DNA from: Septoria linicola
Lineage: Eukaryota; Ascomycota; Dothideomycetes; Mycosphaerellales; Mycosphaerellaceae
NCBI GenBank assembly: GCA_024114885.1
Contig: CP099419.1
Span: 310,001 to 374,000, forward strand
Direction of reading: 5' to 3'
DNA length: 64,000 nt
A program made the position numbers and the translations under genes. The notes beneath the pieces were generated by a model, which searched no databases, was not told the origin of the DNA, and was given only the letters and a program-made list of their open reading frames with translations. Below, one piece after another: positions 1 to 11,614 of the stretch (position 1 is the stretch's first letter; every line of letters starts with the position of its first letter).

Positions 1-147
1 TCAGCTATCCACATTTGGACAATCGGTCATGCACTTCGCGCCCTGCGTGTCGGCCAAGCAGAACTCGATAGAGAGTCATATTGGTGACAAGTATCGAAAA
101 GTTGTTGTTTTCGAATCGTCCTTATTTCCACTGTAACACTTTGAAGA

Positions 148-1529
148 ATGGCCGGCAATCCAGTGCCAGTGCCGGGCCCGCCAGACAAGATACTGTGCAT
201 CCCTGATCTGCAGAAAGCAGCGAGCAAGAAGCTCTCAACAAGTATTAGAGGTCAGTTTTCTTCAAGTAGCAGAGAGTTCCCTTTGCTATGGGCATCAAGC
301 GCTTATCATCCTCCAGAGTTTTACAACAGTGGATCAACAGACCAGGTACATACAGTATTGAGCACAAGACCTAACTTGCTCTGGCTGAGCCATTACTATC
401 CAGATCACAATCGCAGAGAACTCTACAGCGTACAACAAGTACCGCATCCGGCCTCGTGTGCTTGTCGATGTGTCTAAAGCAGATACGTCCACAACATGCC
501 TTGGCCGCAAGATATCCTTCCCACTCTGCGTGTCTCCAGCAGGTCTGCATGCTGGTGCCCACCCAGATGGTGAACTCGCTACATCTCGTGCTTGTGCAAC
601 CAAAGGTGTGAATATGGGAATCAGCTCGTTTGCAAACTATCCTATCAAGGACATTCGATCAGCCGGTCTGCACATCGACAACGGCATAGTCCACGGGATG
701 CAGTTGTACACTATGCGAGATCGGAAGCTCCAGCTTCAGATCATTCGCGACGCTGAAGCGTCAGGCTGCAAAGCAATCTTCCTGACTGGCGACAGCCCCG
801 TTCTAGGTGTGCGGTACAATGAGTGGAGGAACGACTTCCGTACTCCCAAGCACCTCGAGTTCCCAATCATTGGATGGACTAAGGAACACATCGCTAGCAG
901 AACGCACGACAGTGGCTTTTCGCAATTCAACGAGGATGCACATTCATGGGTACGTGCATGACCACTCCAGTCGGAAACTGTCACCGGTGCTGACGAGTGG
1001 TTTGTAGGCACAAGAGATACCTTGGCTGAGAAGTGTCACTAAGATGGAAATCTGGATCAAAGGCGTACTTACAGCCGAAGACACTCTCAAGGCTATTGAG
1101 ATGGGATGCGATGGCATTCTGGTAAAGCCTAAGCACTGACTGCCTTACGATCATCGTGCCAAAGCTGATCGTTTCCAGGTGTCCAACCATGGTGGTCGTC
1201 AACTAGACGGCATCCCGGCAACCATTGACGCACTTCCGGAGTGTGTCGAAGCCGCAGCAGGACGCATTCGCATCCATATCGATGGCGGTATTCGAAGCGG
1301 GACTGACATCTTCAAGGCATTGGCTCTTGGTGCGGAGTGCTGCTGGGTCGGTCGTCCTGCTCTGTGGGGGTTGGCGTATGATGGCCAGAAGGGTGTCGAA
1401 CTCATGCTCGACACTTTGCACACTGAGTTCGAGCGCTGTATGCAGCTGACTGGCTGTAATTCTGTCAAGGATATCACGCGAGCTTCGCTTGGTGTAGTGA
1501 GAAGCGATGGTCCTCTAGCTAGGCTTTGA
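148..1529 (+). CDS. FMN-dependent alpha-hydroxy acid oxidase/dehydrogenase (five exons)
   Basis: This enzyme of the glycolate/lactate oxidase family oxidises an L-2-hydroxy acid to the 2-keto acid with FMN. I read five exons: 148-250, 317-345, 419-949, 1008-1121 and 1179-1529. All junctions are GT-AG and the frame is exact at every one, giving 375 residues, the usual length for the soluble (b5-free) members. Visible family motifs are EFYNSG near the N-terminus, RPRVLVDVS followed by a DTSTT block, the MQLYTMRD core strand, TGDSPVLGVR, a lysine strand (IWIKGV), the catalytic SNHGGRQLDG (active-site His and substrate-binding Arg) and the FMN-phosphate region IDGGIRSGTDIFKALALGA. No cytochrome b5 domain precedes it, so it is not flavocytochrome b2; lactate, glycolate or a medium-chain hydroxy acid are all possible substrates. 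No PTS1-like C-terminus is seen (it ends PLARL). Family assignment is sure, substrate is not. Confidence 0.93.
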
Positions 1530-2804
1530 GGTTGGCACGAATGATGGATCTACCCTCACAGTGCTTATTGGAATCGATATCGACACATCCATGGCGCAAC
1601 AGTAGACTCTATAGCAGTAAGAGGTCTTTGGACTTTCATCGGTCGTCCACCCCGAACTCCAACCACGGACTCTCGCCCTCGCTAGCCACTTTGAGTCAGA
1701 AATCGCGCATGGATGATTGCGTAGTCGGCTCTCCACGGCATGTGGGTCTCTAATGCCATATAGTCTGGCCTATACAGAGCGTGATGCGCCATCACTCACA
1801 GAGGGATAGCAATGTGAGCATCGTTGTAAGTTCGGTGGAAAGTGTTGTCGATTATCGTTATGTGAAATGTCGAAGCCTGATGTGCCGTCTCGCTAGCCAA
1901 GAATCGTCAAAGTTCCATGTTCCGCGGATCCAAAGCGCGACATCCTGCTTTCCTCCCTTACCTACCTTCTCTCTCGTAAGCGGCATTTATTGTAGCCAGA
2001 CAACAGCAAGCCGCTTGTCCAGCTTACATCATACATCGAGGCAAATACCCACAATGGACTCTGCCGGCCTGGTATGCATGCGAGTGCTGGCCGTACAGCC
2101 ATGCTATGCTACCTGCGATGTGCCTCCATGACCACCGTTCTCGGAAATAGCTGAGACGACCTCATCCTGCACTCATCCACGCGATACCAAGAACGACTCG
2201 CTTGGCGTTATCAGCACAAACGGACCAATTTCCGAAAGAGACAGCAGAGGTGGCAGCTTGCCTGTGGAGCTGGTGGAGAACGACTGGGTGATGAGGGGTA
2301 GCAATTGCGTCTGATTTGGCCTAGCAATCACGCTGTAATCGAGTACCTGCAGCTCTCGCTCGCCTTCTAGACGTGTAGTCGTCCTCTACACTGCTACTGT
2401 TGTGCTATGAGAGGTTGATTTCTGGGATCCTTCACGAGCAAGAAAAGGCCGAAAGAAGTACTGGACTTGGTTCCTTGATGCGCTTCGGCAGCCTGCATAC
2501 TTCTGGCCAACATATATGTTCGCTGGCGAACAACTAGCGCAGCCAGCCACGCGACACATCCTCGTGTGCCTCTGTGCCGAATTGCCCTGCTGCGATCCTT
2601 CTCGTCCCACTTTCAAAGTCTTGGAAGCACTGTGAGTGTCTTGGGATCTCTTGTGAATCTTGGACACTTCATCCATCAACCTTCCGAGCCCCGGCATTAT
2701 CTCAGCTCGGTCTGATGCGTGGACTGGCCTCCTTCGCTGAGAACTATCACTCTACCTCTCTCTACGCGGACGAACGACGAACGATCTCCATCTCTACAAT
2801 CACG
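1530..2804. other. Intergenic spacer, no gene recognised
   Basis: About 1.3 kb with only short overlapping ORFs on both strands that show no family motif and no credible intron structure. The last 200 bases hold the leader of the PPxY protein, with a pyrimidine-rich tract shortly before its ATG. I see no tRNA, repeat or transposon signature. Confidence 0.5.
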
Positions 2805-3512
2805 ATGCCGGCTAGAAACAGAGGCCAACGTCGGCCAGCTATGTACAACACTCCGCACATCCGAAATGGAGGCTTTGGTGTGCTCCAGGTCGAAGCAGTC
2901 GCCAACAGACCGGCATCAATCCAGCGAAGGCATCTTGCTGCCAGCCAATTGCGCATGCGCGACATCGAGCCTGATGAATTGAGTTCATCGGAATGGGTCC
3001 GTTTCTTGGTCATGGAGACAAGAGAACGAGACAGATTCATCGCCGACTTCACGAGACAGCGAAGAGAGAGCAGCTCTAGCTCTTCTAGCATGCCAACAAC
3101 CGACGTCGACCGCGAAGTGGCGTACGATAAAGCAGAAGAAGCCAGACTGGAAGCAGAGGATGCCAGGCGGCAGGAGCAAAGAGCTATGGATCCCACAAGG
3201 TCTCCCTCGCCGCCGACGCGAAGTGGCGCGAGAAGTCCCGGTGCTGGCAGGACGCCTTTCGTCAGTATATGGGCCAGGCACATCGATGGTATCGAGCAGG
3301 CGGAGAGTGAAGGCGTAACATATACGCCAAGAAGACCGATGCATGCCAGACGAGCTGTCGATGCCGAAGAAGCGCCACCGGCGTACAACAGTGTCGTGCC
3401 TCAGGGCGAAGCGCCGCCCGCTTATTCGCCAACCTCGGATGATGAGGGATCTGGTCCGTCTAGGAGAAGCAGGATACGACGGTTCAGCGATCAGTACCTG
3501 AACCGCTTTTAG
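2805..3512 (+). CDS. Acidic/serine-rich protein with two PPxY motifs (predicted WW-domain ligand)
   Basis: A 235-residue single-exon protein without a recognised catalytic domain. I start it at the ATG at 2805 (context ATCACGATG), not at the in-frame codons further upstream, whose translation looks like leader. Residues about 1-60 are basic (PARNRGQRRP). A seven-serine run lies near 100 and a charged E/A/R-rich helix (EEARLEAEDARRQEQ) near 115-130. The C-terminal third carries two short PY motifs, PPAYNS and PPAYSP, spaced about 15 residues apart and embedded in acidic sequence. PPxY motifs bind WW domains, and in fungi the typical partner is the Rsp5/Nedd4 ubiquitin ligase, so an arrestin-like or adaptor-linked role is possible. 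The rest of the chain is probably disordered. The function is inference; the motifs are directly visible. Confidence 0.75.
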   Translation: MPARNRGQRRPAMYNTPHIRNGGFGVLQVEAVANRPASIQRRHLAASQLRMRDIEPDELSSSEWVRFLVMETRERDRFIADFTRQRRESSSSSSSMPTTDVDREVAYDKAEEARLEAEDARRQEQRAMDPTRSPSPPTRSGARSPGAGRTPFVSIWARHIDGIEQAESEGVTYTPRRPMHARRAVDAEEAPPAYNSVVPQGEAPPAYSPTSDDEGSGPSRRSRIRRFSDQYLNRF

Positions 3513-4843
3513 ACCTATTATGACTGGAGATCATGACGACCAAGAAGCAGCATTGGTATAGGCGTGATTGGATTCGACTCTCTGCTTTTGGAGCATGGCA
3601 GGTTGGCGAGCTTTGGGCGGGATAGACGGGCTTCGGCAAGTTTGACGACGAAACGTGCATCATGATTGAATTGAACGTGCACCACGAGGTTCGATTGCCG
3701 CGCATAGGTATGCTTGTGCAGAGATTATGTAGTTCAGAATGAATGAAAAGCTGTTGCTTCCTATCCCTCCCTGGCTTAGGAGATATTGTCTGGACCCCAT
3801 TGTCGATGCTGTGCATTCACCACCTTCCGTCGGGTCGTCCTTGGAAACTTGGCTCTAGTTATCATCGTTCCTTCAGGCAGAGTGGACGATCTCTGTGGCA
3901 GATGGAGAAAAGCTTCACGGCCGGGGTTGAGTCTGTTGCAAGTTCTGTGTGACATGACAGTCCTTTCCCTGCCACAACAGAGGTTCTGTAGACTTCTTGT
4001 GTCGCAGCTGCGTACCTCCTAGCCACGAAGCGAATCCCCATGCCATGTCCATGACGATACAGTGCTCGAACCTTCGCCAGCTCTGGCCCAGCGTGCGGTT
4101 GTCTGGTCCATCAATCGTGCATTAATGTCGATTCTGGCGTCTGGCTGAGCCCTGGACGTCTGGTTCAACGATATCCTCTGTGCGAGGAACCTTCTAAGAG
4201 AAGCCGCGCGGCGATCAGAGCCATATATGTGACGGAAGAGCTGGCTAAGGGAATGGTGGAGCACGATGTGGAGAAAGCGTTGCGAGCTTTGGCGTAATCT
4301 GCCGTAGACGTCGTTGGAACAGGAGAGGCACTATCGATCGTTATGTCGTCTCGGCGCCGTGGTATCGGGAGAAGACCATCGTCGGGACGTCCATGCCCCT
4401 CGAGAGGAGTGTAATCGCGTAGTCGGCGAGAGCGCCGATGCTCATGATGGTGTTCCTGACTGCGCGGATTGTCCTCAGCCTCTTCTCTTCGGCTGGTCGA
4501 GAACTGTGAGCGTTAGTGAGTGTCTCTGGCGTTTGGCATCGATCGAGCTCATTACAGCGACCCAGCTTAGCCAATCTGTCAGGAGGACGGCGCGAGATGA
4601 CCGTCGAAGCTTCAAATGTCGTCGATCCTGGAAGAGCTTCTTATGCACAAGCTGTGCCTTCCTCGTAGAAGACGCACTCCAATTGAGTGCCCTGGTGCAT
4701 TCGATGGCAAAAGCTGAAGAGAAGCACGAAGTGACGGAGCATAAGCGAGCTTCACCAACTCACCTGCAGCTCCGAAACCGCTGGAAACTGCTCCTCGTTA
4801 GCTATAAACACCGCTCGCAAATGTGACTATACATCACAATTCA
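3513..4843. other. Intergenic spacer, no supported gene
   Basis: About 1.3 kb holding a plus-strand ORF of 170 codons (4314-4826) with an irregular, Arg/Ser-rich translation and overlapping minus-strand ORFs. None shows a domain, consistent codon usage or splice-compatible extension. I do not call a gene here. Confidence 0.4.
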
Positions 4844-4999
4844 GGCTCTGTAGTTCAGTGGTTAGAACGCCCAGCTTCTAGGTAGCCCTTCTGCCACCTG
4901 ATATCTTCTTCGGAAGCTATGTCAGGGGTCCTCCTGTCGTTCAGCAGTGAGCAGTGGCTGTGAGATTGGGAGACGCAGGTTCGATTCCTGCCAGAGCCA
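4844..4999 (+). tRNA. tRNA-Arg (anticodon UCU) with an 84-nt intron
   Basis: The 5' half GGCTCTG (4844-4850) pairs exactly with CAGAGCC (4992-4998); the discriminator A is 4999. The D stem is GTTC/GAAC around AGTGGTTA, with box A TAGTTCAGTGG. The anticodon stem is CCCAG/TTGGG with loop CTTCTA plus A, giving anticodon TCT (4877-4879). The T arm is GCAGG-TTCGATT-CCTGC and contains a perfect box B, GGTTCGATTCC. The intron (4881-4964) interrupts after position 37, the canonical site. It contains GAAGCT (4913-4918), complementary to AGCTTC (4873-4878), as expected for the anticodon-intron helix of pre-tRNA. An intron of 84 nt is long for a fungal tRNA. Confidence 0.9.
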
Positions 5000-5003
5000 T
5001 TCC

Positions 5004-5007
5004 TTTT
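5004..5007 (+). terminator. RNA polymerase III T-tract terminator
   Basis: Four consecutive T residues begin four bases after the 3' end of the tRNA-Arg. This is the minimal Pol III termination signal in its expected place. Confidence 0.6.
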
Positions 5008-5997
5008 GCATTGGGTGATATGCATCACTTTTTCGAGGATGTATGATCCACGTTCGAAGCCCAACGTCAGCCTGCTGGAAGAAAGCAAATGTTTTGCTCC
5101 GTTCTCCCCTTGGAGGACCTGTAAAGATCACCCTCAATCACGAAGTACTGGCAAGATCTGGTGGTTCAAAGACGGAGGAAGCACGAGACGCATAGGGCGA
5201 TTCTTGGGCCTACTTCGTAATCAAACATGAGTGGGCGTTAAATGTATCTTGCAGCAGATCAAGCCAAGACTTATGCGACACCTCTCCATGCATGAGCTTG
5301 CAGCATGTCGGCCCAACACTGCTTTGGCGGTGATTTCTTCGTTTCACAATGTACAACCACGTTCGTCCAACACCGAACGCAGCAGCCCATCAAAGCACGG
5401 AACCAGCGAGTGAGTGCTTTGCTCATCTCGAAGCATCGTTGGCACCGACTACAGACCTAGCAACTTTCCAACAAAGCTCCCAGCTCTGGAGGACGGTGGC
5501 AGTATGAGCGTGCTTTACCAGTGAAACAACGACAACAACGGCCCGACCAGGTACGAGAATGGCTTCTGCGTCACTCATATTATCTCGATTCTACGGATAG
5601 AGACTGCTTCTACCTCTGATCCGCGATTCTTCTGCTAGCGCTGAACCACTCAGACGCTATCGACGATGCGTGGCTACACACCTTCACGGACGGTGGTGAA
5701 GCTTCCGCCTCAGAGGTAAGAGGTCTTTCGACAACGAATCAAAATGAGACAGCTGCGTAAAGCTGTGGCAACCGGAGAGCAGGCAAGTCGTGAAGAAGGG
5801 CTGGATGGAATTAAGTCGACTCACAGATGAAGCATACAGAAAACGTGAAATGTCAACAACATATATGGTTCAGGTGACTTCTACGAGACTGTAATCATAC
5901 TGAGTCTGTCCACCTCAGCATTCTATCCGACCCTAAACTCCACACTACAGCCCAGCACAACTGTCCAGCAGCGGCCAAGCTCCTATCACCCTCGCCT
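5008..5997. other. Intergenic spacer downstream of the tRNA and the subtilisin gene
   Basis: Roughly 1 kb with no long ORF, no repeat and no RNA gene that I can see. The right end contains the 3' flank of the minus-strand protease. Confidence 0.5.
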
Positions 5998-7371
5998 TTA
6001 CGCACCATTACCATTATACGCCAAAAGATTCGGCGACCCCGACCCAACATCCTCAACAACATCCTTCTGCGCCAACTCCTGAATCCTCTGGCACAGAGCA
6101 GCGGGACTCTTCGATCCCTCCAACGCAATCAAATACGCCGCCAAGCCAGCAATATGCGGCGTAGCCATACTCGTGCCACTGATCGTGTTCTTGGCAGAAG
6201 AAGACCCGATCCATGCAGAAGTGATGTCCTCGCCTGGAGCGAAAATGTCGAGGGCCTTGCCGAAGTTGGAGAAGTCTGCGCGGGTGTCTTGGAGGTTGGT
6301 GGCGCCGACTGTGCAGGCTGAGGGGGCAGAGGCTGGGGACGAGTTTGAGGCGTCTTCGCCTTCGTTGCCGGCTGCGACGGTGATGAATGCTCCGGCGTTG
6401 GTGGCTTCGACGATGGCGTCGTTTGTGGTCTTGGAGTAGGTGCCGCCGAGGGACATGGAGAGGACGGCGCGGTCGAGGTGGCCGTTTTCGGTGGCGTGTT
6501 GGACGGCCCTGAAGAGGGGGTCAGTTGGTCCTGTAGGAAGAAGGTATTAGGTTTGACACTTACCAATCAATGCCTTGAAGAACTCCAGAGTTTGAGCCCG
6601 AACCATCTGCACCAAGGACTTTCACAGCGATGAGGTTGGCTTTCTTGGCCTGAGACTTGTCAGCTTGTTGAAGCAAAAGTCAGGGGGAAGACAGTTTTAC
6701 CACTCCATAGACGGTACCAGCAGCAGTTCCAGCGCAGTGAGAGCCATGACCTTGGTCATCCTCACCCTCGGAATCCTCGATAAAACTAGCACCAAGAGTC
6801 ACACGGCTTGTAAACTCAGTGTGCTTGGAGTTGATGCCAGTATCTTTATCAAAGTCAGCATGATTCCAACCACAACCCGCAACTACAGCATAAACATACC
6901 AATAATATAAATAAATGTCCCCTCCCCAGCAGACCGATCATAAACATAACTGCTCCCTCCACTCTCCTTATGCGAAATCCTGTTCAATCCCCAAGTCGCA
7001 CCTTGCTGGGTCGCCAACGTTCCATTCGTCGTCCCATTGCCGCCAAACTGTCTCACATGCAACGGTACGTTGGCATACATTCTCGTATCGGGCTCGACAG
7101 ACTTGATAGCGCCCATTTCTTGCAAGATATCAAGTACGGCATCGTCACCTTCGAAGTTGAAGCCTTTGACGTTGCCGACGCTGTAATTGCCGATTGACTG
7201 GACTCCGGTGGTGTCGAGGACTGTGGAGAGGACGGTGGAGAGGACTTCGTTGTCTTCGATGCGGGCGATCCATTTTCCGGGAATGGTTTGGGCGGTTTGG
7301 CGGCGGCTGATATGTGGGATGGCGAGGACTGCTGCGGGGAGGGTGAGGAAGAGGGTCTTGAGGGAAGGCAT
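5998..7371 (-). CDS. Secreted subtilisin-like serine protease (S8, proteinase K type), four exons
   Basis: An extracellular endopeptidase of the oryzin/proteinase K group. Exons on the minus strand are 7371-6900, 6843-6701, 6655-6564 and 6508-5998, with GT-AG introns of 56, 45 and 55 nt and exact phases, giving 405 residues. The N-terminus is a signal peptide (MPSLKTLFLTLPAAVLA). An inhibitor I9 propeptide follows (PGKWIARIEDNEVL to about residue 105), then the mature enzyme (ATWGLNRIS). The catalytic triad is complete: Asp158 in IIDTGIN (split by intron 1), His190 in GHGSHCAG, and Ser near 349 in GTSMATPHIAG. The oxyanion Asn is in AAGNEGEDA. All key residues are present, so it should be active. 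A TATA-like stretch lies about 160 bases upstream of the ATG. Confidence 0.95.
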
Positions 7372-9448
7372 CTTGTCTTTTGTGTAATGAGTGAGTGTGG
7401 TTTATTGGTTAGTTGATTGTAATGATTGTGAGTTGTTTAATGAATGATTAGAACGATGCGGTTGCACGAAAATGAGTGTAAGGGAGTGGTGTTGTGGCTG
7501 TTGTGACCAGAGACAGATAGAGCAGCTAGGCTATATAGTAGGACTTGATCATGGCCTTTGCTTGATAGCATAGCTTACTACTGTTCAGTATGAGCTGCAG
7601 CCAAGATGGCACTGTTGCTAGTTCCAATGCCGCGCTGGCCAATGTCTACCTCTCGCGAGCAATTGCCTACTTGCTCGTTCCACGATGTGCAGCGCTCGAG
7701 ATAGGAGAATATGGCGTAAGAGGCAGCTTGTGTGTCTCGCTATGTCGACGTGCAGTGAGGAGCTCTAGCTGCGAGGTTGTTAGCACGCGTGAGTGGAAGC
7801 CCACATACGGAAGTCTAATGAAGATGATCTGCAAACGCGGCATCCCCGAGCAAAGATTGCTGATTTTGTTCGTTTACTGAATCGTATCAGTCGGCATCGC
7901 TGGCTTCTTCGGACCTTCTACCATTCCTCTTCGTTCTGTCCGTTGCACGTCGTAGCGGTAGTCTTGGCCGCAAGTCGATCCTATCTGCATGATGCACGAA
8001 GAGAGCTCGCCAAGAGTGGCAGCCTACCAATAGGAAGATCGCATGGGCACATTACTCTGCCGCATGCTTCAACTGGTTCGTAGAAGACTGGCTAATAGAT
8101 CAATACATGTCTGTCAAGCACATTTGGTGGCACAGGTGCAGTAGCTTGATCTTTTGCGGCTGAAACTCGCGCGTGCTTGGCAGAGGATCGACGGATGGCG
8201 AATAACCAGCATTCGAGCCAATCAGCAGTCGGTTATGCTACATTGGACTGCCGCCAGCACACTAGGCTTTGTTTCTGAGCGAATGAAATGCAGATGCTTG
8301 ATATGCTATGATCTTTGATGCCTTGAGAGAGCTGGATCTGTTGATGAGAGGGACGCAGCCATGATCCCCACATCAATATCGATATCGTGCTTGCATGTTG
8401 ACGAGCTATGCGATGTGCCGCGTTGCCAGTAATCGCCACTGCCCCTGGCGCAGATGCACTCTTTCAATCTGGCCGTTTGGAAGGCCTTTCATGCTGCAAA
8501 CGTGAGATGTCACTGATGACGTTCAGTTGTGATTGCCGTCTGCCTTCTGACCACTCTGCGAGCAGTTGATCCGTCAACAAGTCTAAAACTTCAATGACAT
8601 TGGACGAAGGCGCGATGCGCACGTTTTCTTTACTTGATTATTCTATGTGATCATGTAGTGTTCCTACTACAAGTCTGCTTTCTATAGCCCGTAGTATCGA
8701 CTGTCATGATGTCGCCATGCAGCGCTATCCTCAACAGTCAGGCGGCGTACATAGAATCTTGAAGAGGTGTAACTCACTCTTCTCTCCTTGTGGCATGGCT
8801 GGCTGATGCTGCTCTCCTGGTCACACATGATGACGGAGATGGCATCCAAGCCTTACATCGAGATTTGCATCGGACCTGAGATTCCTACCACAGGCTTGGG
8901 CCGGTAGCGGGGCCTTGAGCAGTGAAGAGCCAGCACGATTGCATCTGGACATTCAGCACTCCTGGTCAGTGTCGTAGACTAGCACTCCTGGAGAGTCCTT
9001 CACTAGTCAGCGGACTCGTGGATCATACACGCATGAGTCGGTATACCTCCAATCTGGAGCGACAGCCACCTTTCTCCAGAGCTATCGTGAGACTTTGGCA
9101 GTCCTCGACATAGCCTTGTGCCATCGTCATCAACGATGACGATCTACAGCCCTCCCAGCTTGAGAGCATCCTCTTCGATGCCCGATGTGAGTCAGACTCT
9201 GGCACTTGCTTTGGACATGGAGCTGCAGCCATCTGGCACGGAATTTGGTGCATCGGAGAGACGATCCAGGCTCATCGTGCAGCTCGTAGGGCGATCCGGA
9301 CGTGCTGTTTTCAAGCATCATCGAGCTTCGTCGAAAGCTGTTGATGTAGCTTGTCGCCATATACCCTTCTAGGCTTTTCAGTCAGGAGTGGACCAAGAAT
9401 CTTACTCATGCTGCTATGCTCGCAAGCAGCAGTGGATATGGCGGAAGC
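7372..9448. other. Long intergenic spacer, no gene recognised
   Basis: About 2.1 kb. The left part is the promoter and leader of the subtilisin gene. The remainder has only short ORFs of about 60-100 codons on both strands, mutually overlapping and without recognisable domains. No RIP-like composition is seen, and no transposon ends. Confidence 0.5.
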
Positions 9449-10627
9449 TCAGCTGTTCGTCCTGACATCGTTTCCGGTAGGGGTCGTGACCTCTTCAGTA
9501 CCGGGCCCAAATGGGTCGCCCTCGATGAACTGCCCAGTCTCCTCGTCCCAGCCCTCGATGTCCCTCAACAGCCTCACGTAGGCTTCCGGCACCAAACCCT
9601 GGTCGCCGTTATCCTTCTCGGCCACAAGCCAGCCCTGTCCATGGCGATATGACACCATGATCATTTCTCCCTCTACAAGTCGCAACTCGTTTTCGTTCTC
9701 TGGTTCGAAGCCATAAAGTGCCAAAGAAGGCCCAGCAAAAAGCTCCTCGTCCTCAGGACCCATACTTTCGCGCTGTGGCGAGTGATGCTCGGACGGCTCG
9801 GCGTCTAGTGGCAGATCAGAATCCGGATCTATAGGCTGTGATGTATGGAAGCTGCGGTTTGGCAATGTTGTCGCAAAGTGCGAGTCGCGGCGTGGATGAC
9901 GGTCTCCGTTCTCCGAAGGTGTGAATCCTCTGCTCTGCCTCAACGCGTCTCGCCCTGCTGGGTCGTACTGCTGCGATGCTTGGGTTGAGCTTTCTTCCTG
10001 CCCTCTGCTTCGTCCTTGCGATTCCCTCCTTCGTCCACGCTCGTAGTTTGGGATGTCGTGGAATGATCTGCTCTTCCTGTGCTTGTTCACCTTGAACGAT
10101 GTCTCATCGTCGCCCCAATCCTCGCCTGTTGCTCCGAAACTTGTACTAGGTAACGGCTCCATGTCTTGCTCTGGATCGCCATATAAGACACCATCCCCAC
10201 CCCATGGACCAGCATGCCATCCTTTCCCGCCTGATGTGCTGCTCTCTGCACTTTCCGACAATCTGCGACCCGAGTCCCATCCTGCAGGCGTACTTGCGCT
10301 CGATCCCTCCTCAGCTGGCCCTCCAAAATGCATGGGATGGTAAGCTGGATACGCAAAGTCGCGGACTAGGGCGTATGGTAAGCTTGATGCGAATGCTGGG
10401 AAAGCTGTCGAGTGTGGTCTTGACCGATCGCACGCGGTAGGTTGTGGCTGCTGAACTTGCGACATTCGGTTCGATGCTTGCGAGGTCCGCCTACGGTCTC
10501 GTTCTGATCGATCGGGACGCTTGGTTTGCTCTTGCTGCGATGTCGATAGAACGAACGAGGCAGGTGATGGTGAGCTCTCGGTGGTATGCTGGTGTTGTGC
10601 TGCAGGCGCCGCCAGGACCTCTGCCAT
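9449..10627 (-). CDS. SH3-domain adaptor, Nbp2-like
   Basis: A 392-residue single-exon protein with one SH3 domain near the C-terminus (about residues 302-356). ALYGFEPENENEL is the ALYDF-type first strand, followed by the acidic n-Src/RT region, GWLVAEKDNGDQGLVPEAYVRLL carrying the Trp and the terminal P..Y pair. The middle is low-complexity, with Ser/Arg/Gln-rich stretches, and the N-terminal part has a conserved-looking LVRDFAYPAYHPMHFG segment. Yeast Nbp2 has an SH3 of this type and tethers the phosphatase Ptc1 to the MAP-kinase kinase Pbs2 in the HOG stress pathway; S. pombe Skb5 is related. I assign it to that group from the SH3 sequence and the LVRDFAYP block, so ortholog status is inference. 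No transmembrane segment is seen. Confidence 0.8.
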   Translation of the reverse strand: MAEVLAAPAAQHQHTTESSPSPASFVLSTSQQEQTKRPDRSERDRRRTSQASNRMSQVQQPQPTACDRSRPHSTAFPAFASSLPYALVRDFAYPAYHPMHFGGPAEEGSSASTPAGWDSGRRLSESAESSTSGGKGWHAGPWGGDGVLYGDPEQDMEPLPSTSFGATGEDWGDDETSFKVNKHRKSRSFHDIPNYERGRRRESQGRSRGQEESSTQASQQYDPAGRDALRQSRGFTPSENGDRHPRRDSHFATTLPNRSFHTSQPIDPDSDLPLDAEPSEHHSPQRESMGPEDEELFAGPSLALYGFEPENENELRLVEGEMIMVSYRHGQGWLVAEKDNGDQGLVPEAYVRLLRDIEGWDEETGQFIEGDPFGPGTEEVTTPTGNDVRTNS

Positions 10628-11614
10628 GCTTCTTGCCTTCCACAGCGCACACAGCGTGGGCTGCTGTCCTGCTTGTGGTGTGCTATGCTCTCGTGCTACA
10701 GCCGTACAACACCAAGCTGACTGATCGATCGACTTGCTTGCTTGCTAGCTTGCTGATAATCCTCTGCCTGAGCCTGCACGCTCAGTCCCTGCTCAAGCAA
10801 GCAGATTCGACTCGATCCAGCGATTACGACGAGAAGGTTTGGACGCCGTACACTCTCTTGACTCTCTGTGCTTAGACTCCTCCAGGATGCCGTACCCAGG
10901 CAATACTCAATAACTCCGAGACCAGCTGAAATGGATAACCACCCTCTGCTCGCCTGTGCTGCCAGCCTTGGGTGAGATTACTGTACGGGAGCCGCCGTCT
11001 CGCCGCTCCCAAAGCTGTCAGGCGCGCGACAGACTGTGGACGGTCTATATATAGCCACGCTGCTGGTGAAGAGGCGGGGACCAAAAGGTAAAACGCTGGC
11101 CGAGAAATGTACGACACGCCCGATCAACCGATTCTCTGGTACGCCGCGACGATACCACAGCAGGAGGGCATGTATCAGGATAGACTTGGGAAAGGGTATG
11201 TGCTTCGATATGAGCAAGACTGCGAGAAAACTTTCCTCAACCCAGACACTTGCAAAGCATCAATTGTCGCGCGCCTGGTCACCTGCCTCCGACCCTCGCT
11301 GGCCCAGTCTCGGAGGCGCTCAGACCAGTGTTTCAGATTCCACACTCAAACCTGTGCTAGTTCTGTTTTCGTACCTTGCCCGTGTCGTGGTGGAGACGCA
11401 CGTTTTGTCAACATGACCTCCACTCTTTGCCCTGTGCTTCATCTACTGCTGTAGCTTGCTTCTGCTGCAGCTTCTTTCTGCTGTGCTATGCTCGGATACT
11501 CCACTGCCACGGCTTCCTGCAGCTTCCTGCAGTCTCTGATCGTGGCGAGCCGGTAGCGAAGAGAACAGCTTGCCAGCAGCCTTCTCTGGCAGCACTGCGG
11601 CTTCAAAGCTCGAT
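10628..11614. other. Divergent promoter region between the SH3 adaptor and the DUF3253 gene
   Basis: About 1 kb separating two divergently transcribed genes. It contains a palindromic TATA-type sequence (CTATATATAG, near 11043-11053) and CT-rich stretches. ORFs inside it overlap on both strands and show no domain. The TATA-like site is far (over 400 bases) from either start codon, so its assignment is open. Confidence 0.45.

Noticed and set aside
1781..2131. 116-codon ORF after the hydroxyacid oxidase
   Set aside because: Cys/Ser-rich random-looking translation, no domain, no upstream promoter feature.
4314..4826. 170-codon plus-strand ORF upstream of the tRNA
   Set aside because: Irregular composition, no motif, overlapped by minus-strand ORFs, and no splice-compatible extension.
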